From Zancudomyces culisetae (Eukaryota > Kickxellomycota > Harpellomycetes > Harpellales > Legeriomycetaceae), in contig LSSK01001028.1 of the NCBI GenBank assembly GCA_001969505.1, forward strand, positions 1-50,935: a stretch of DNA of 50,935 nucleotides, written 5' to 3'. Shown here piece by piece: positions 19,387 to 29,831 of the stretch (position 1 is its first letter; every line of letters starts with the position of its first letter). The notes beneath the pieces were generated by a model that saw only the letters and a program-made list of their open reading frames with translations, was not told the origin of the DNA and made no database searches. The translations under genes were made by a program, and so were the position numbers.

Positions 19387-22300
19387 ATGAAGAACCTAAT
19401 TGTCGCCCGGCAACAACAATATTTGATAGAGAGCGTCAAGCATGTGGTGCAAAATGGCACGAATGGCTTGAAAAATGTTCTAACAGTTGATATTGAAAAC
19501 AAGCAAGGGTATACCATTGCCAAAGGCGAAGAGAATGGCGAGGAAATTGAATATTTGGTGAGATTTAATGTGGCTGCGGATGGTCGGATCGAAGCTGTGG
19601 AGAAGATTGGAGAAATGCCAATATCCAGCGCAAAGGAGGAAATAGTGGGGTTCAAGTATCTGATGGAGCAAGAATGTGTATTTGTAGGATACGAAGGGGG
19701 AGAGATATTTAGAATGGGAACAATCAGAAGGGATACTGAGTTTTTGGGAAAGTTTGAAAAGGGGATCAAGGCGTGTGAATGGAGCCCAGATCAAGAAGTG
19801 TTGGTGATAGTGACAGGAGAGGATAAGATGTTGGTGTTGAATTCAGAATTCGACGTGGAGTATGAGGGAGAGAAGCGACTTGTTGGTGGAGGAGAAGAGG
19901 GGCAAGAAGGTGGTGAAGCAGAAGTAGAGGGCGAGGAGGGAGAAAATAGATTTGTTAGTGTTGGATGGGGCAAAAAGGAAACTCAGTTTCATGGTAAAGA
20001 AGGTAAAGAAGCGGCTAAAAGAGAAACAAAAGTATATAGCCGAATATCTGAGAACGACACTGGGAAGCCAAAGATAACATGGAGAGGAGACGGAAGCGTG
20101 TTTGCGGTTAGTGTTTGTGGTAAAGAAGGCAGAAAATTAAGAATATATAGAAGAGAGGGAATATTAGAGTCGATTGGGGAACAAATTGAGTGTTTGGAAG
20201 GGGAGGTGGCATGGAGACCCAACGGGGCAATAATAGCTGCTACCGAGAAACTGGGGCATGTATATAGAGTAATATTTTACGAGAGAAATGGACTCCGACA
20301 TTATGAGTTTGATTTGCCAACACGGGTAAAAAAAGTGAAAGGAATATACTGGAGCAATCAGTCGAACATATTGGCTACAATATGTGAAAGTGTAAAGGGA
20401 AATGGAGAGGTACAAGATGTGATAATGGTATGGGTTAGAGGTAACTACCATTGGTATTTGAAACAGGAATTTGGCGAACAGGAAGTTGGGGGCAAAATCA
20501 CAAGCTTTCAGTTTGATGAGGATAGTCAGGATAACGGCCTGATTCATATGATTGTGGATGATGGAAGAGAAAGAAAATACAGTCAACTAAACATAATACT
20601 GCAGGTAAATGGGACAAAGGAGTTGGTAGAAAGCAATGTTTCTGCAGTGGCAGTGATTGATGGAAACAAAGCATTGATTACACCGTTCGAGATAGCCAAT
20701 GTTCCACCACCAAGAGGGTTATTTACGATAGAATTGCAGCCTCAAGAAAGCATTAGGAGTGTTGATGTTCTTACTAACGAAAACACGAGTGAAATTGGAG
20801 TGTTGTTAACTGATGATAACGGCAAATATAGAGTTGATGTATACAGTATCTTCAACGAGTGCCATGAGGGAGAAAAGTATCAACAAAGAGCAAAGCTACT
20901 GCAACAAAAGCCTCAACGTATCTGTAGTCTTGAAATGGGCGAACATGAAGGATTTATTAGACAGCTAACGTTTGCATCTGTTGAAGGGGCTGGGAAAGCC
21001 ATATACTTGTTGGGAAATCAGTATGATTCTACACGAAATATAAACAGGAACACATTGACACGAATTACGATCGACGGGGAGAAGACGACCGTTGAGGATA
21101 TCGAGTCAATAGGTGCAGTTGAGGAACCGCTAGTTTTACTGCATAGGAGCATAACAAGCAGGAGCGAAAGCAAAATGTACTTTTCAACTATTCATACAGA
21201 TGTGTATCAAATCAACTTTGAGTATGATAGGAGTGGAGTTGTTGACAGAATCGTACAGGGAAAGAGAGGCAGCAAAATTAGCAAACTCGAGGTGGTTGAA
21301 ATGGGAGATGAGGGAGTGATAGTTTTAGTGTTGGATCATATTGGCAAATTGTACCAGTATATAGGCTATGAGGAAAAAGTAATTGCGAGCAGTTGCACGT
21401 CGTTTTTTGTTCATAGAGAATATTTGCTTGTTACTAGCGCCAACAATGAGATCAACACTATAGCGTTTATTCCAATGTCATTTGCTGGTGTTACAGGTGA
21501 AAATGAAATTGGAAGTCTGGAAAACGTCAATAATATAAATAACACTAATAACACCAATAACATCAATAATGGAACTGATGATAACAAGCCAAGTCATCTT
21601 AAAACAGCTGTTACTAGTAGAAAGATCGAAAAAAACTGCGAAATAATAATGGCTAGCCCAACAAGAAACGCAGTAGTGTTGCAGAACGTCAGTAGAGGAA
21701 ACTTGGAGACAATCCGACCACATGTTCTGGTAATCAGCAACATTAAGCAGTATTTGACTAGCCATCAGTTCCGCACAGCATTTGACGAGTGTAAGCGAAA
21801 TCGTATTGGGTTTGAAATCTTTACTAGTGATTTGGCGTTATTTGAGTCGTCAATTAAAGAGATTATTGGCCAGATTGGCTATAGTATCGAAAACCTAAAT
21901 CTGTTGGTGACCAGCTTCAACGTAAAAAGTATTGATGACAATACCAGACACCGACTATGTCAGCTGGCTAGAGATGGATTGACGAGCTTCAACAACCACA
22001 AATACATCAACCCTATCCTTACAACCTTTTTGATTGACCACGTGGACAGTTCCAGCAACATCATCAACGCAATTACATTCCTCAAGAACACTACGACATC
22101 AGCCGCTTTTGAGGCAGACAGGGATGTGATATCAGATTCTATTGATTACATGTTGTACCTCACCAGCTTTGACTCGATATACAAAGCATGTTTGAAAAAC
22201 TACGACTTGGAAATGGCATTGTTGGTGGCACAAAAGAGCCAACATGACCCTCGTGAATATTTGAGTTTATTGTCGAAATGGAACAACACTAAAGATCTTG

Positions 22301-23547
22301 ACTACAGACACTTTTTGATTGACGATTACCTGGCCGACTATAAATCCGCCACATCGAATCTATCTAAATGGTGTGTTGCTTCTATAGCCAACAGTCAAAG
22401 TAATAATGACAATGATAACGAGAATACAGTTTGGAAACAACTAACAGACTATCTAGCACTTCACCACTTTTACAAGATTGCTTTATCTCTCTTCAAATCC
22501 AACACTAAATACCACCCTATTCTCTGCCTCCAATACGCCAACTACTTGTTTGAATCAAAAAAGGATTACTACAACAGTGCCATCTACTACACCGCTGGAA
22601 ACGACCTACAAAATGCTATTCTTGCCTACAAGCTCTCCAACTGTTGGTGCGAGGCTCTCATTCTTGCAAAGTCATTCTCCAATCAATCGCAGCTTTCTGA
22701 GCTCGCCAAATCTCTTGCAGCTTCTCTGTACGCCTCAGATAATTCGAAAAAGTCTGAAAACAGTCTCATCTCTGCCAAAATACTCTTTGAATACTGCACA
22801 TCCGCCGAATTGGAGCTGGGAATCGACTATCTAATCAAAGGCTTCAACTGGTCTGAGGCCGTCCGTGTCTGCTCCGTCCGCTCTCGCCCCGATCTCATTC
22901 ACTCGAAAATATATCCATCGCTGACCGACTCCTACCGTGCACTTGTAGACGACATCACTGAATCCCTGGATCAACTCAAACAAAAATACACAAGACTCTC
23001 TGAGCTCCGCAGTCTGCCTCTTTCTCACTTCATCTCCCTGACATTCCCTCCAAATGCCTTCCAAAATCAAAACGCGTCCGACCCCTTGGCTGTTGATATC
23101 GATGATTCCATGTCTACTGCTGCTTCCTCTCAGTTCACTACCTACACCAAGTTCACTGCCTCTACAAGCACATCTGCCTTATCCACAATGACTGCCAAAC
23201 AGAGACGTCGCGAACTCAAGAAAAAGGACCGGGGAAGAAAGGGAACCATCTACGAAGAGGCTTATCTTGTTAAAAGCATTGCCTCTCAAATCTCCCAGAA
23301 ATTTGCTGCCTTTGTTGCTCGCGATGTAAAACAATTCAACTCAGTCCTGATCCAATTCGGACTGTTGGATCTCGCCTCCACCCTGCAAACCCTTGCAATC
23401 GATGTTGTTAACTACGCCAACTCCATCCTTGACCAGGTCTTTGACAATCAACGCCAAATTGACGCCTGTCTCACCGAAATTTATCCCAAACCTTCCCCCC
23501 TATCAACTGCTTCATTTATTATTGACTTTATTTCTTCAGATTGTTGA
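19387..23547 (+). CDS. ELP1: Elongator complex subunit Elp1 (IKI3/IKBKAP family)
   Basis: Single-exon 1386-aa protein, close to the family length (yeast Elp1 ~1350). It starts MKNL, as usual for Elp1, and the N-terminal ~750 residues have the WD40-type beta-propeller character (repeated W-x-D/N and GDGS motifs, e.g. ITWRGDGSVFAVSV, VAWRPNGAIIAAT). The C-terminal part is alpha-solenoid (TPR-like), and near residue 1270 carries the conserved basic tRNA-binding element KQRRRELKKKDRGRKGTIYEEAYLV. Elp1 scaffolds Elongator, which makes the mcm5/ncm5 modification on wobble uridine of tRNAs in the cytosol. An Asn/Thr repeat occurs at residues ~713-730 (21525-21580). Nucleotide composition changes sharply along the gene, from purine-rich to pyrimidine-rich codons. 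Confidence 0.95.
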   Translation: MKNLIVARQQQYLIESVKHVVQNGTNGLKNVLTVDIENKQGYTIAKGEENGEEIEYLVRFNVAADGRIEAVEKIGEMPISSAKEEIVGFKYLMEQECVFVGYEGGEIFRMGTIRRDTEFLGKFEKGIKACEWSPDQEVLVIVTGEDKMLVLNSEFDVEYEGEKRLVGGGEEGQEGGEAEVEGEEGENRFVSVGWGKKETQFHGKEGKEAAKRETKVYSRISENDTGKPKITWRGDGSVFAVSVCGKEGRKLRIYRREGILESIGEQIECLEGEVAWRPNGAIIAATEKLGHVYRVIFYERNGLRHYEFDLPTRVKKVKGIYWSNQSNILATICESVKGNGEVQDVIMVWVRGNYHWYLKQEFGEQEVGGKITSFQFDEDSQDNGLIHMIVDDGRERKYSQLNIILQVNGTKELVESNVSAVAVIDGNKALITPFEIANVPPPRGLFTIELQPQESIRSVDVLTNENTSEIGVLLTDDNGKYRVDVYSIFNECHEGEKYQQRAKLLQQKPQRICSLEMGEHEGFIRQLTFASVEGAGKAIYLLGNQYDSTRNINRNTLTRITIDGEKTTVEDIESIGAVEEPLVLLHRSITSRSESKMYFSTIHTDVYQINFEYDRSGVVDRIVQGKRGSKISKLEVVEMGDEGVIVLVLDHIGKLYQYIGYEEKVIASSCTSFFVHREYLLVTSANNEINTIAFIPMSFAGVTGENEIGSLENVNNINNTNNTNNINNGTDDNKPSHLKTAVTSRKIEKNCEIIMASPTRNAVVLQNVSRGNLETIRPHVLVISNIKQYLTSHQFRTAFDECKRNRIGFEIFTSDLALFESSIKEIIGQIGYSIENLNLLVTSFNVKSIDDNTRHRLCQLARDGLTSFNNHKYINPILTTFLIDHVDSSSNIINAITFLKNTTTSAAFEADRDVISDSIDYMLYLTSFDSIYKACLKNYDLEMALLVAQKSQHDPREYLSLLSKWNNTKDLDYRHFLIDDYLADYKSATSNLSKWCVASIANSQSNNDNDNENTVWKQLTDYLALHHFYKIALSLFKSNTKYHPILCLQYANYLFESKKDYYNSAIYYTAGNDLQNAILAYKLSNCWCEALILAKSFSNQSQLSELAKSLAASLYASDNSKKSENSLISAKILFEYCTSAELELGIDYLIKGFNWSEAVRVCSVRSRPDLIHSKIYPSLTDSYRALVDDITESLDQLKQKYTRLSELRSLPLSHFISLTFPPNAFQNQNASDPLAVDIDDSMSTAASSQFTTYTKFTASTSTSALSTMTAKQRRRELKKKDRGRKGTIYEEAYLVKSIASQISQKFAAFVARDVKQFNSVLIQFGLLDLASTLQTLAIDVVNYANSILDQVFDNQRQIDACLTEIYPKPSPLSTASFIIDFISSDC
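21525..21574 (+). repeat. Asn/Thr/Ile-coding AAT-ACC imperfect triplet tract in ELP1
   Basis: Imperfect runs of AAT/AAC/ACC/ATC codons give an N-N-I-N-N-T-N-N-T-type segment in the linker after the propellers. Typical of expandable low-complexity tracts in AT-rich fungal genes. Confidence 0.8.
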
Positions 23548-23695
23548 TTTTATTATTTTGATGCAATGTTGCAGTCTTTTACACTCCTCTATGGCTTGGT
23601 TTAGTTTTTTGCTCTCTTCAATAGCAACCTATTTATAACAATAATAATAACACACATTTATTTTATATTTTTTATATTTTTTATATTTTTAATAC

Positions 23696-24061
23696 TCAAA
23701 TATCAGCCTTTCTTTTTTTTTTGTCTAGTAAGATATGTTTCTTAATTAATATATACGTATTCCTCAAAGAACTTGCCTTTTTCAGCTCTGAGTACTTTTC
23801 TTGATTTTCATCGACTTGCATCATGTCAACATCTTCCAATCCATTCTCACCACCATGTGTATCACTATCAATCTTTTTCAACAACTTATTCCTAACCTCT
23901 TGATATCTTTGTTTCTCCTGCGCTAGTATAACTTCAGCCTCTGCCTTTGGCTGTTCAGAAGCTACAACACCTTTTCTTAGTAATTCCAGTGTTGCCCTTG
24001 TCAACTCTTGAACCAGCTCAGAGTAAGTCTTATCGCTGCTATTACCTGATATTTCGGACAT
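23696..24061 (-). CDS. Small coiled-coil protein, hypothetical
   Basis: 121 aa, not recognised. Residues ~12-67 are a predicted amphipathic helix or coiled coil (YSELVQELTRATLELLRKGV, then AEVILAQEKQRYQEVRNKLLKKI). An acidic stretch follows (ENGLEDVDMMQVDENQEKY), and the C-terminus is lysine-rich (KKKRKADI), possibly a nuclear signal. Codon use and amino-acid mix look like a real protein. It is convergent with ELP1 (148-bp gap) and divergent from the MTQ1-like gene. Composition recalls small subunits of nuclear complexes such as Mediator, but I see no family-defining motif. The last ~25 codons are lower complexity, so the 3' end could be altered by an unseen intron. Confidence 0.6.
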   Translation of the reverse strand: MSEISGNSSDKTYSELVQELTRATLELLRKGVVASEQPKAEAEVILAQEKQRYQEVRNKLLKKIDSDTHGGENGLEDVDMMQVDENQEKYSELKKASSLRNTYILIKKHILLDKKKRKADI

Positions 24062-24500
24062 GTTTTGATCTCCTACCGTTTGAGTTTTTATATCTTCTTT
24101 AGCTCAACTATTCTGAACTGAATATACGCCTTTATTTTAATGATATATTCCTAATTTATTTATTTTTGTTTACAATTGAATATTTGCCTAACAGTGCTGC
24201 ATTAACAATTTATTCCGCCAAACTGTACAAATCCAATTTAATCTGAGCGAATAAAAAAAATTTTTTTAATATGCTCATAAAATTGTATGTGATTTTTGAT
24301 TATTTAATCATATAAGTTGGAATATTCTCAGTTCTACTATTTATTAGTGAAGTATGTAATGAGAAAGTACAAATTCCGCCACTATTCTACTACTTTATAA
24401 GGTTACCACCACCACCACTTTCACTTTCACTTTCATCTTTTTTTTCTTTTTCTCTCTTCTCTCATTTTAAATTCCAAGAACTATTTAGCCTTGTTGATTA
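24062..24500. other. Divergent promoter region, 0.44 kb, with (ACC)n and (TTTCAC)n tracts
   Basis: Between the coiled-coil gene and the MTQ1-like gene. Carries (ACC)4 at about 24405-24417 and (TTTCAC)3 at about 24419-24436, followed by a pyrimidine tract just upstream of the MTQ1-like ATG at 24501. Confidence 0.7.
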
Positions 24501-25949
24501 ATGAGAATTCCTCACAAAAAGTTAATACAATACAATCTTTCTAGACTATCTGAATACGAAAACTATGGTCGGAAACATGCAAAATCAATCTATCGATGGC
24601 TAAGAGAGTTTTTTGACGAGTCACACAGTGGCCACAACGCCTTTGAACCATCAGGATCACTACACACAAAGCCAGTTAATTCCAAACCGAAAGCCCACAA
24701 CACAACACCTAGTGTATACTCGTACAAAGCTATCTATTCCAGACAGCGATCCTGGCTGGATTTTTTTACCACAAGCGTCAATAAAATCGTTGAGCACAAT
24801 TACCCCTTGCAATATATTCTAAAAGATCACCCATTTAACGAGCTGACTTTGCGCGTAAAAAGACCAATACTTATCCCTCGCCCCGAAACTGAAGAATGGT
24901 CAACACGTTTGGCCCTGCTTATCAGAAGCAAGCTGATTTCACCTTCGACTTCTCCCCCAATTGAGAAAAAACAAGAATCTCAGCCAGAACTGCAACTGCA
25001 AAATAGAAAGCATAAAAGAGAACTGAAAATCTTGGATTTGTGTACTGGTACTGGTTGTATAGCTCTAAACTTGGCCAAGACAATATCCTCCTCCTCTTCT
25101 TCTTTCTTTTCATCCTTGTTGTCACATCCTGTTTCCACCCGGCCTTTTGACTACAAGTGCTCTGTTGTTGGTTTGGATCTGAACCCAGCCGCCGTCAACT
25201 TGGCTACTTATAATAAACGGCTGAATAACATTGAAAATGCAAAGTTTTACCAGTTCAATGTGTTCAATTTATATAAGCTATCAAAGCGCACAGATTTTGA
25301 TATAGTTGTTTCGAATCCTCCATATGTGCCATCTTATGAGTATGATGGCACTGGTAGCGACGAGTATGTGACTGACAGTGTTAAAAAATTTGAAGATAGA
25401 CACGCACTAGTACCCAATCTCTCTTGCAGCAACTCAGTCCGACCATATAAATTGAGTAGTAACGAAAATCATAACAACGCGAGAGCTGGTTATGTTGATA
25501 GCCTAGGGATTGAGATACATCTAGCAATCATTGATTTTGTCTATACTCAAAACACCAAATTCACTACAGGCCTTCCAAAAGTTGTATTAGAAGTCAGCTG
25601 TTCTTCATACTACGAACTTTCTACTAACAACTCACTTCATGCTAAACACTCTATAACCGAGAAATCTCACTCTCCAATATCCTATACCACAGCTGGAGGA
25701 AGCGTCTGCCCTGAAGTTACCCAACAAAGTAATGCCCTTTTCGAAATGTACAAAAACCTGACCCTCAATGACATTAGATACCACGACGCTAGTGCCAATT
25801 CCAATACTACTGCTAATACTATTAAAAAGGGTGGCGTATTATCTCAGGCCCAGCTATTAGCCAACATCATAAAATATAAATACAACCGCCCTAGCGTCGA
25901 AATTTGGCTGGATTGTTTTGGTAAAGAACGTGTTGTTTTGGGTTACTAA
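24501..25949 (+). CDS. HemK/PrmC family protein (release-factor) glutamine methyltransferase, Mtq1-like
   Basis: Single-exon 482-aa protein. LQYILKDHPFNELTLRVKRPILIPRPETEEW (~100-133) is the N-domain/linker motif of PrmC enzymes. LDLCTGTGCIALNLAKT (~177-193) is SAM motif I, and VVSNPPYVP (~268-277) is the catalytic NPPY motif. The C-terminus KGGVLSQAQLLANIIK ... EIWLDCFGKERVVLGY fits the family end. These enzymes N5-methylate the glutamine of the GGQ motif in release factors; a two-part N-domain plus likely organelle role suggests the mitochondrial Mtq1 type. It is long (Mtq1 ~314 aa) because of Ser/Pro/Asn-rich insertions before motif I, around 192-200 and after NPPY (~290-440). Targeting to mitochondria is inference. 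Confidence 0.9.
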   Translation: MRIPHKKLIQYNLSRLSEYENYGRKHAKSIYRWLREFFDESHSGHNAFEPSGSLHTKPVNSKPKAHNTTPSVYSYKAIYSRQRSWLDFFTTSVNKIVEHNYPLQYILKDHPFNELTLRVKRPILIPRPETEEWSTRLALLIRSKLISPSTSPPIEKKQESQPELQLQNRKHKRELKILDLCTGTGCIALNLAKTISSSSSSFFSSLLSHPVSTRPFDYKCSVVGLDLNPAAVNLATYNKRLNNIENAKFYQFNVFNLYKLSKRTDFDIVVSNPPYVPSYEYDGTGSDEYVTDSVKKFEDRHALVPNLSCSNSVRPYKLSSNENHNNARAGYVDSLGIEIHLAIIDFVYTQNTKFTTGLPKVVLEVSCSSYYELSTNNSLHAKHSITEKSHSPISYTTAGGSVCPEVTQQSNALFEMYKNLTLNDIRYHDASANSNTTANTIKKGGVLSQAQLLANIIKYKYNRPSVEIWLDCFGKERVVLGY

Positions 25950-26178
25950 TGTATTTTTATTTGTTTTTACTTTTCACGTTTCATTTGCAAATCAGCAATA
26001 ATAAAGTCTGGTGTTAATCCTCACCACATTTAAAGTATTTTGTAACCCCTGATTGCCTGTCGTGCATCGCTAATCAGACTATAACAGTCACAAACTCCAA
26101 AATTAAAATTAAAGTTAAATAAATAAAACTAAAAGAAGCGTGTGCATCTGTGGGAAGATAAATGAAGTTGGCCTTCGA

Positions 26179-27675
26179 TTATATTTTCTGCATTTCAGAG
26201 CTCTGCTCCACTTGTTGTTTTCTTGGAAAGAATCTTAAGAAGACTGACCGCAAACAGAATCCCAATCCTGTAAAGATCAGTGATCCGATAGGAGCTGCTA
26301 AAAATGCACCCAGTACGCTATAGTCATCCATATATAATCCATCTGGAAGCATAAGCAGCCCCCATCCGTCTTTAGCGTTTCCATAATATATGGTTCCGAA
26401 GATTCCAACGCTCAAGATTCCACCAATTGCTCCAACACAAGCATCAAACTCTTCGATGAATGAGAATTGATGTATCAAGCCAATAAAAATGGGTATAAAC
26501 GTAGCTGATGACATCAAATCTGCAAGCAAAAATATCTTTAATACATCGATCTGTTTCAATGACACAACTACTACTGGGATCATTATCACAAGAACTAGGA
26601 CGCGGATGACTCTGAGACTCATCTTTTGGTATGTCAAGTCATTAATTGAAGCTATCATTGCACACATACACGTGTCCAGCGCAGAACATGCTAAACATGT
26701 TATGATAACCACCGTAATTGCAATAACCCAACTTGGCATTGTTGCTAGCAGTGTAAAGTATGATTGGTATCCGAGGATATCTGAGTCCGCTGACCATGTT
26801 CCCGACCATGCTGCCAAAAGTCCAAAGATTCCAACCAATGTAAATAGAATAAATACTATTGATCCACCTATATACGTACTGATTCTTAGGTCTCTATTGT
26901 TCTTGGATGCAAATGCGCGTTGCCAAAATCCTTGATGGAACATTGCAGATGATAGTAGTGCTATTATCATTACATAAATTGTGACCCATCCCACCTTTGT
27001 AGGTTTGAGTAATCCAACATTTTCGATTGCCCCTTGTGGGATCTTGATGTTTACTGCGATCGTTATACTAGTCATGATTATAAGGACTAGTGCAAAAACT
27101 GACTGGAACGCATCAGTAATTAGAGATGCATAGACACCGCCAAATGACGAGTATATTGTAACCACAGCAGCCAAAACTATGACAGGAACCAGTGGATTAA
27201 CATCTGTGAGCAGCTCGAATGCACCATTGATCGTTGTCAACTCGCCAACCATGTACAGGAACATAAATACTACGCAAATAAGTCCATAGATAGTGTTCAT
27301 GAATACACCATATCTCCTGTTGAGGTAAAGTGTCATTGACCATGTTTCCGCGTTATGTTTTCTAAAAAGTGGTCCCACATATGAAAAGAAAAATATTGGT
27401 ATCGCTGACGCCAAAGCATAGACAAAAACACCCATGAGCCCCGCAATGGTTCCATATTCTGGCAGCGAATAAAACATTGAAGAGCCTAGATTTACTGCCA
27501 CAAAATTCATCGCAAGCGAAGAAAGCCGCTGGGAATATATTGCTTTGATAAATTTGTCCAAATCTTTTTTAGATTTCCAGCCCGCGATCACCCCAATTGT
27601 CAGGAACACACCCAGTGAGACATAAATCAAGGGATTGGCGATTGAAGAGGAAATTTGCTTTAGTTCTAGATCCAT
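26179..27675 (-). CDS. Sodium:solute symporter (SSS) family transporter
   Basis: Single-exon 498-aa protein with about 13 hydrophobic segments. Family marks are NLGSSMFYSLPEYGTIAG (helix 1-2 region), IYSSFGGVYASLITDAFQ (the SSS GG...TD.Q signature), WQRAFASKNNRDLRIST and CLACSALDTCMCAMIASINDL (Na2-site SxxD region). Fungal SSS members include Dur3 urea permeases, but Dur3 is ~650-735 aa, and this protein lacks the C-terminal extension; substrate therefore stays open. The ATG at 27675 (MDLELKQISSSI) starts a short outside N-terminus before helix 0. It converges with the MTQ1-like gene (229-bp gap) and lies next to a 2.1-kb upstream region. Confidence 0.85.
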   Translation of the reverse strand: MDLELKQISSSIANPLIYVSLGVFLTIGVIAGWKSKKDLDKFIKAIYSQRLSSLAMNFVAVNLGSSMFYSLPEYGTIAGLMGVFVYALASAIPIFFFSYVGPLFRKHNAETWSMTLYLNRRYGVFMNTIYGLICVVFMFLYMVGELTTINGAFELLTDVNPLVPVIVLAAVVTIYSSFGGVYASLITDAFQSVFALVLIIMTSITIAVNIKIPQGAIENVGLLKPTKVGWVTIYVMIIALLSSAMFHQGFWQRAFASKNNRDLRISTYIGGSIVFILFTLVGIFGLLAAWSGTWSADSDILGYQSYFTLLATMPSWVIAITVVIITCLACSALDTCMCAMIASINDLTYQKMSLRVIRVLVLVIMIPVVVVSLKQIDVLKIFLLADLMSSATFIPIFIGLIHQFSFIEEFDACVGAIGGILSVGIFGTIYYGNAKDGWGLLMLPDGLYMDDYSVLGAFLAAPIGSLIFTGLGFCLRSVFLRFFPRKQQVEQSSEMQKI

Positions 27676-29831
27676 TTTTGCTTATTATTATTATTTTATC
27701 TTTATCTAGTTATCTTGTTTACATGGTCAGTTTTGTCGCTTTTTATATGGTAAAAACCAAAAAGAACCGGGTTCATAACATCCTAGAGCCCGAACTTGGT
27801 ACTCTTGTTGATGTATGAAAGAAAATTTTTTTTAATTAATTTTTTTTCAGGTACATTGATCACGAATCCAAATGCTCAGATAAATCATCTTGACCAATTA
27901 CCTAGGTTGTAACTATTGCGCTTTACATAAGGGGCAGTTAATTTAAAATAGCGTGTCCATTTTATGCAATCGGATAAGATTAGCTTGAGTTGCTCAAACT
28001 CCCTTAGGAGTATTTTATAGGTGCATGGAAATATACCATGTTCTCCTAAAGCAAATATTTGCCTTCTATATCTTTAGCTTCATCTAAGATCGATTCTGTC
28101 ATGACTCACTAAAGAGACAAAGTTAGTGATTAGAAATACGTTATTTCCGCTCTGTAAGTCTAGACCAGTTTATGTTATATGAATACTTTACACCTCAATG
28201 TATTCGATATACGTAAAAATATGTAATCCTGGTGAATATCACCATCAAGCTCTTTGGTCGTTGTTTATTCCTCGATCTTTTCTTTTTTTTTGGCAGTTAA
28301 ATTATAGTAAAAGAAAGCAAAAAGTGATAGAAAGGGGTGCTGTAGGCGTGATAAATGATGAGCAAGTATGGGTTAATAGCTTGGGAGTATATGTAAGCCC
28401 ATTTAAACTCATTTTTGATATCAAGTACTCTAGATACCTTTAATGGGGTAGTGGTACTGGGGTTTAAATAGTATTAGTTGTGGATTAAATGAATTATAGC
28501 TGATAGTGACAGTCGGGTCATTTTTGGGAACAGCTTCTAGACAAAAATATTCTTACACCACTCATTTTTATTGACTGCAGTTTTTACTTACTTCTTCTGA
28601 ACAAGGCACAAGTCTGGTCTAAGAAACCACACATACATACGCATATAGACATTTTGATAATGTTAAAGTCCTTGTCTCTTTTTCTGTGTAAGCTAATTGA
28701 AATTGAACTATTTTTAATATTATGAAAAGATGGTATATCGCATCTTTTATGAATCAACTATAATGTGGAAGCAAATAAATTTGATGGTGTCAAGCCGCGA
28801 ATTGAATATTTTTCGAAATTATGTGTTATTTTACTCTTTTTGGTGATAATCTTGTACTAAGGTTACTGGCTCAATTTTTTCAAGCATTTATTACGTTTGT
28901 TAAAGAAGTATAAAAATAAAAGGAACCTGTAGATCTCTGCCAATTGTTTATTTACAATGGGGTGTGTTTCTTACTAAGCCTGTTAAATAGCACATTTTCT
29001 GATTGTAAAGACCTGAACAAAAAAAAAGGCACTCAGTATAATTGAAAATTGAAGGAAAATTGCAAAAGACGGATTTTGAAAAATCCATTTTATTTTGTTA
29101 CCTACATTGTTGTCAAAGCTGTTGAAAATTTCAGCAAATCACAATTGGAAAAGTAGTGAATTAGGAGGAAATTTAAAAATTACTGATGCAAGGTTTTGTG
29201 TTGCTATCCAAAACACAAAATTACGGCCTATTTTTGCTATACAGGATAAGTCAACAGACAAACCAAAACTTTGTTTTTTGGAACCACCAACTAAAGTTTA
29301 AAATATAACTATTTATTACGTCTCATTAATTCTTTAAACTACAGTTGTATTAAACGAAGACTACACTGAAAAACTGTGTTGTCATTATTTACTCATTTCT
29401 TTACGCTATACCAAATTCACATACAGCTTGAAGCAATAATTCATCTGCTCTTACTCATCCGAAATAAGGTAATAAGGTAAAAAAAATGCAAAGTTTAGTA
29501 AACAGGCGCATTCATTTATAGGATATATATTTAAGTGGTGTAAAATCGTTTTTATTTCCTCTTAAAAGGTGCAATAATAACTCTGTAACAAACAATCCTA
29601 AAATAGCAAAAATCTTCAAGGACAACTGACGGAGGTTTGCAAATTACATACTCAAGGTTTCTAGCACTGTCCAGGTCCTACTTGAAAAACAAGTGACGTA
29701 ACTTAGAGTTGGGTATATACATCTTTTGGTTATAATCAGTTCAGTGTAAACATCTACTCCATCTTACTGGTAGTGAATTTTACTTTCAAGGAACAAGTGT
29801 AAATAAGTGTTGAAGCGCAAACTACAAGGCA
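27676..29831. other. Divergent intergenic region, 2.15 kb
   Basis: Upstream of the SSS transporter (left) and SEC63 (right). AT-rich with T/A runs (e.g. 27830-27847). Two plus ORFs of 81 and 68 codons (28198-28443, 29095-29301) lack motifs and are not called. No RNA gene recognised on either strand by eye. Confidence 0.5.

Noticed and set aside
19329-20586. Long antisense ORFs (Ser/Phe/Pro-rich) opposite the start of ELP1.
   Set aside because: They are shadows of the purine-rich sense codons; ELP1 is certain on the plus strand.
29095-29301. 68-codon plus ORF upstream of SEC63.
   Set aside because: No conserved character; likely chance in a non-coding divergent region.
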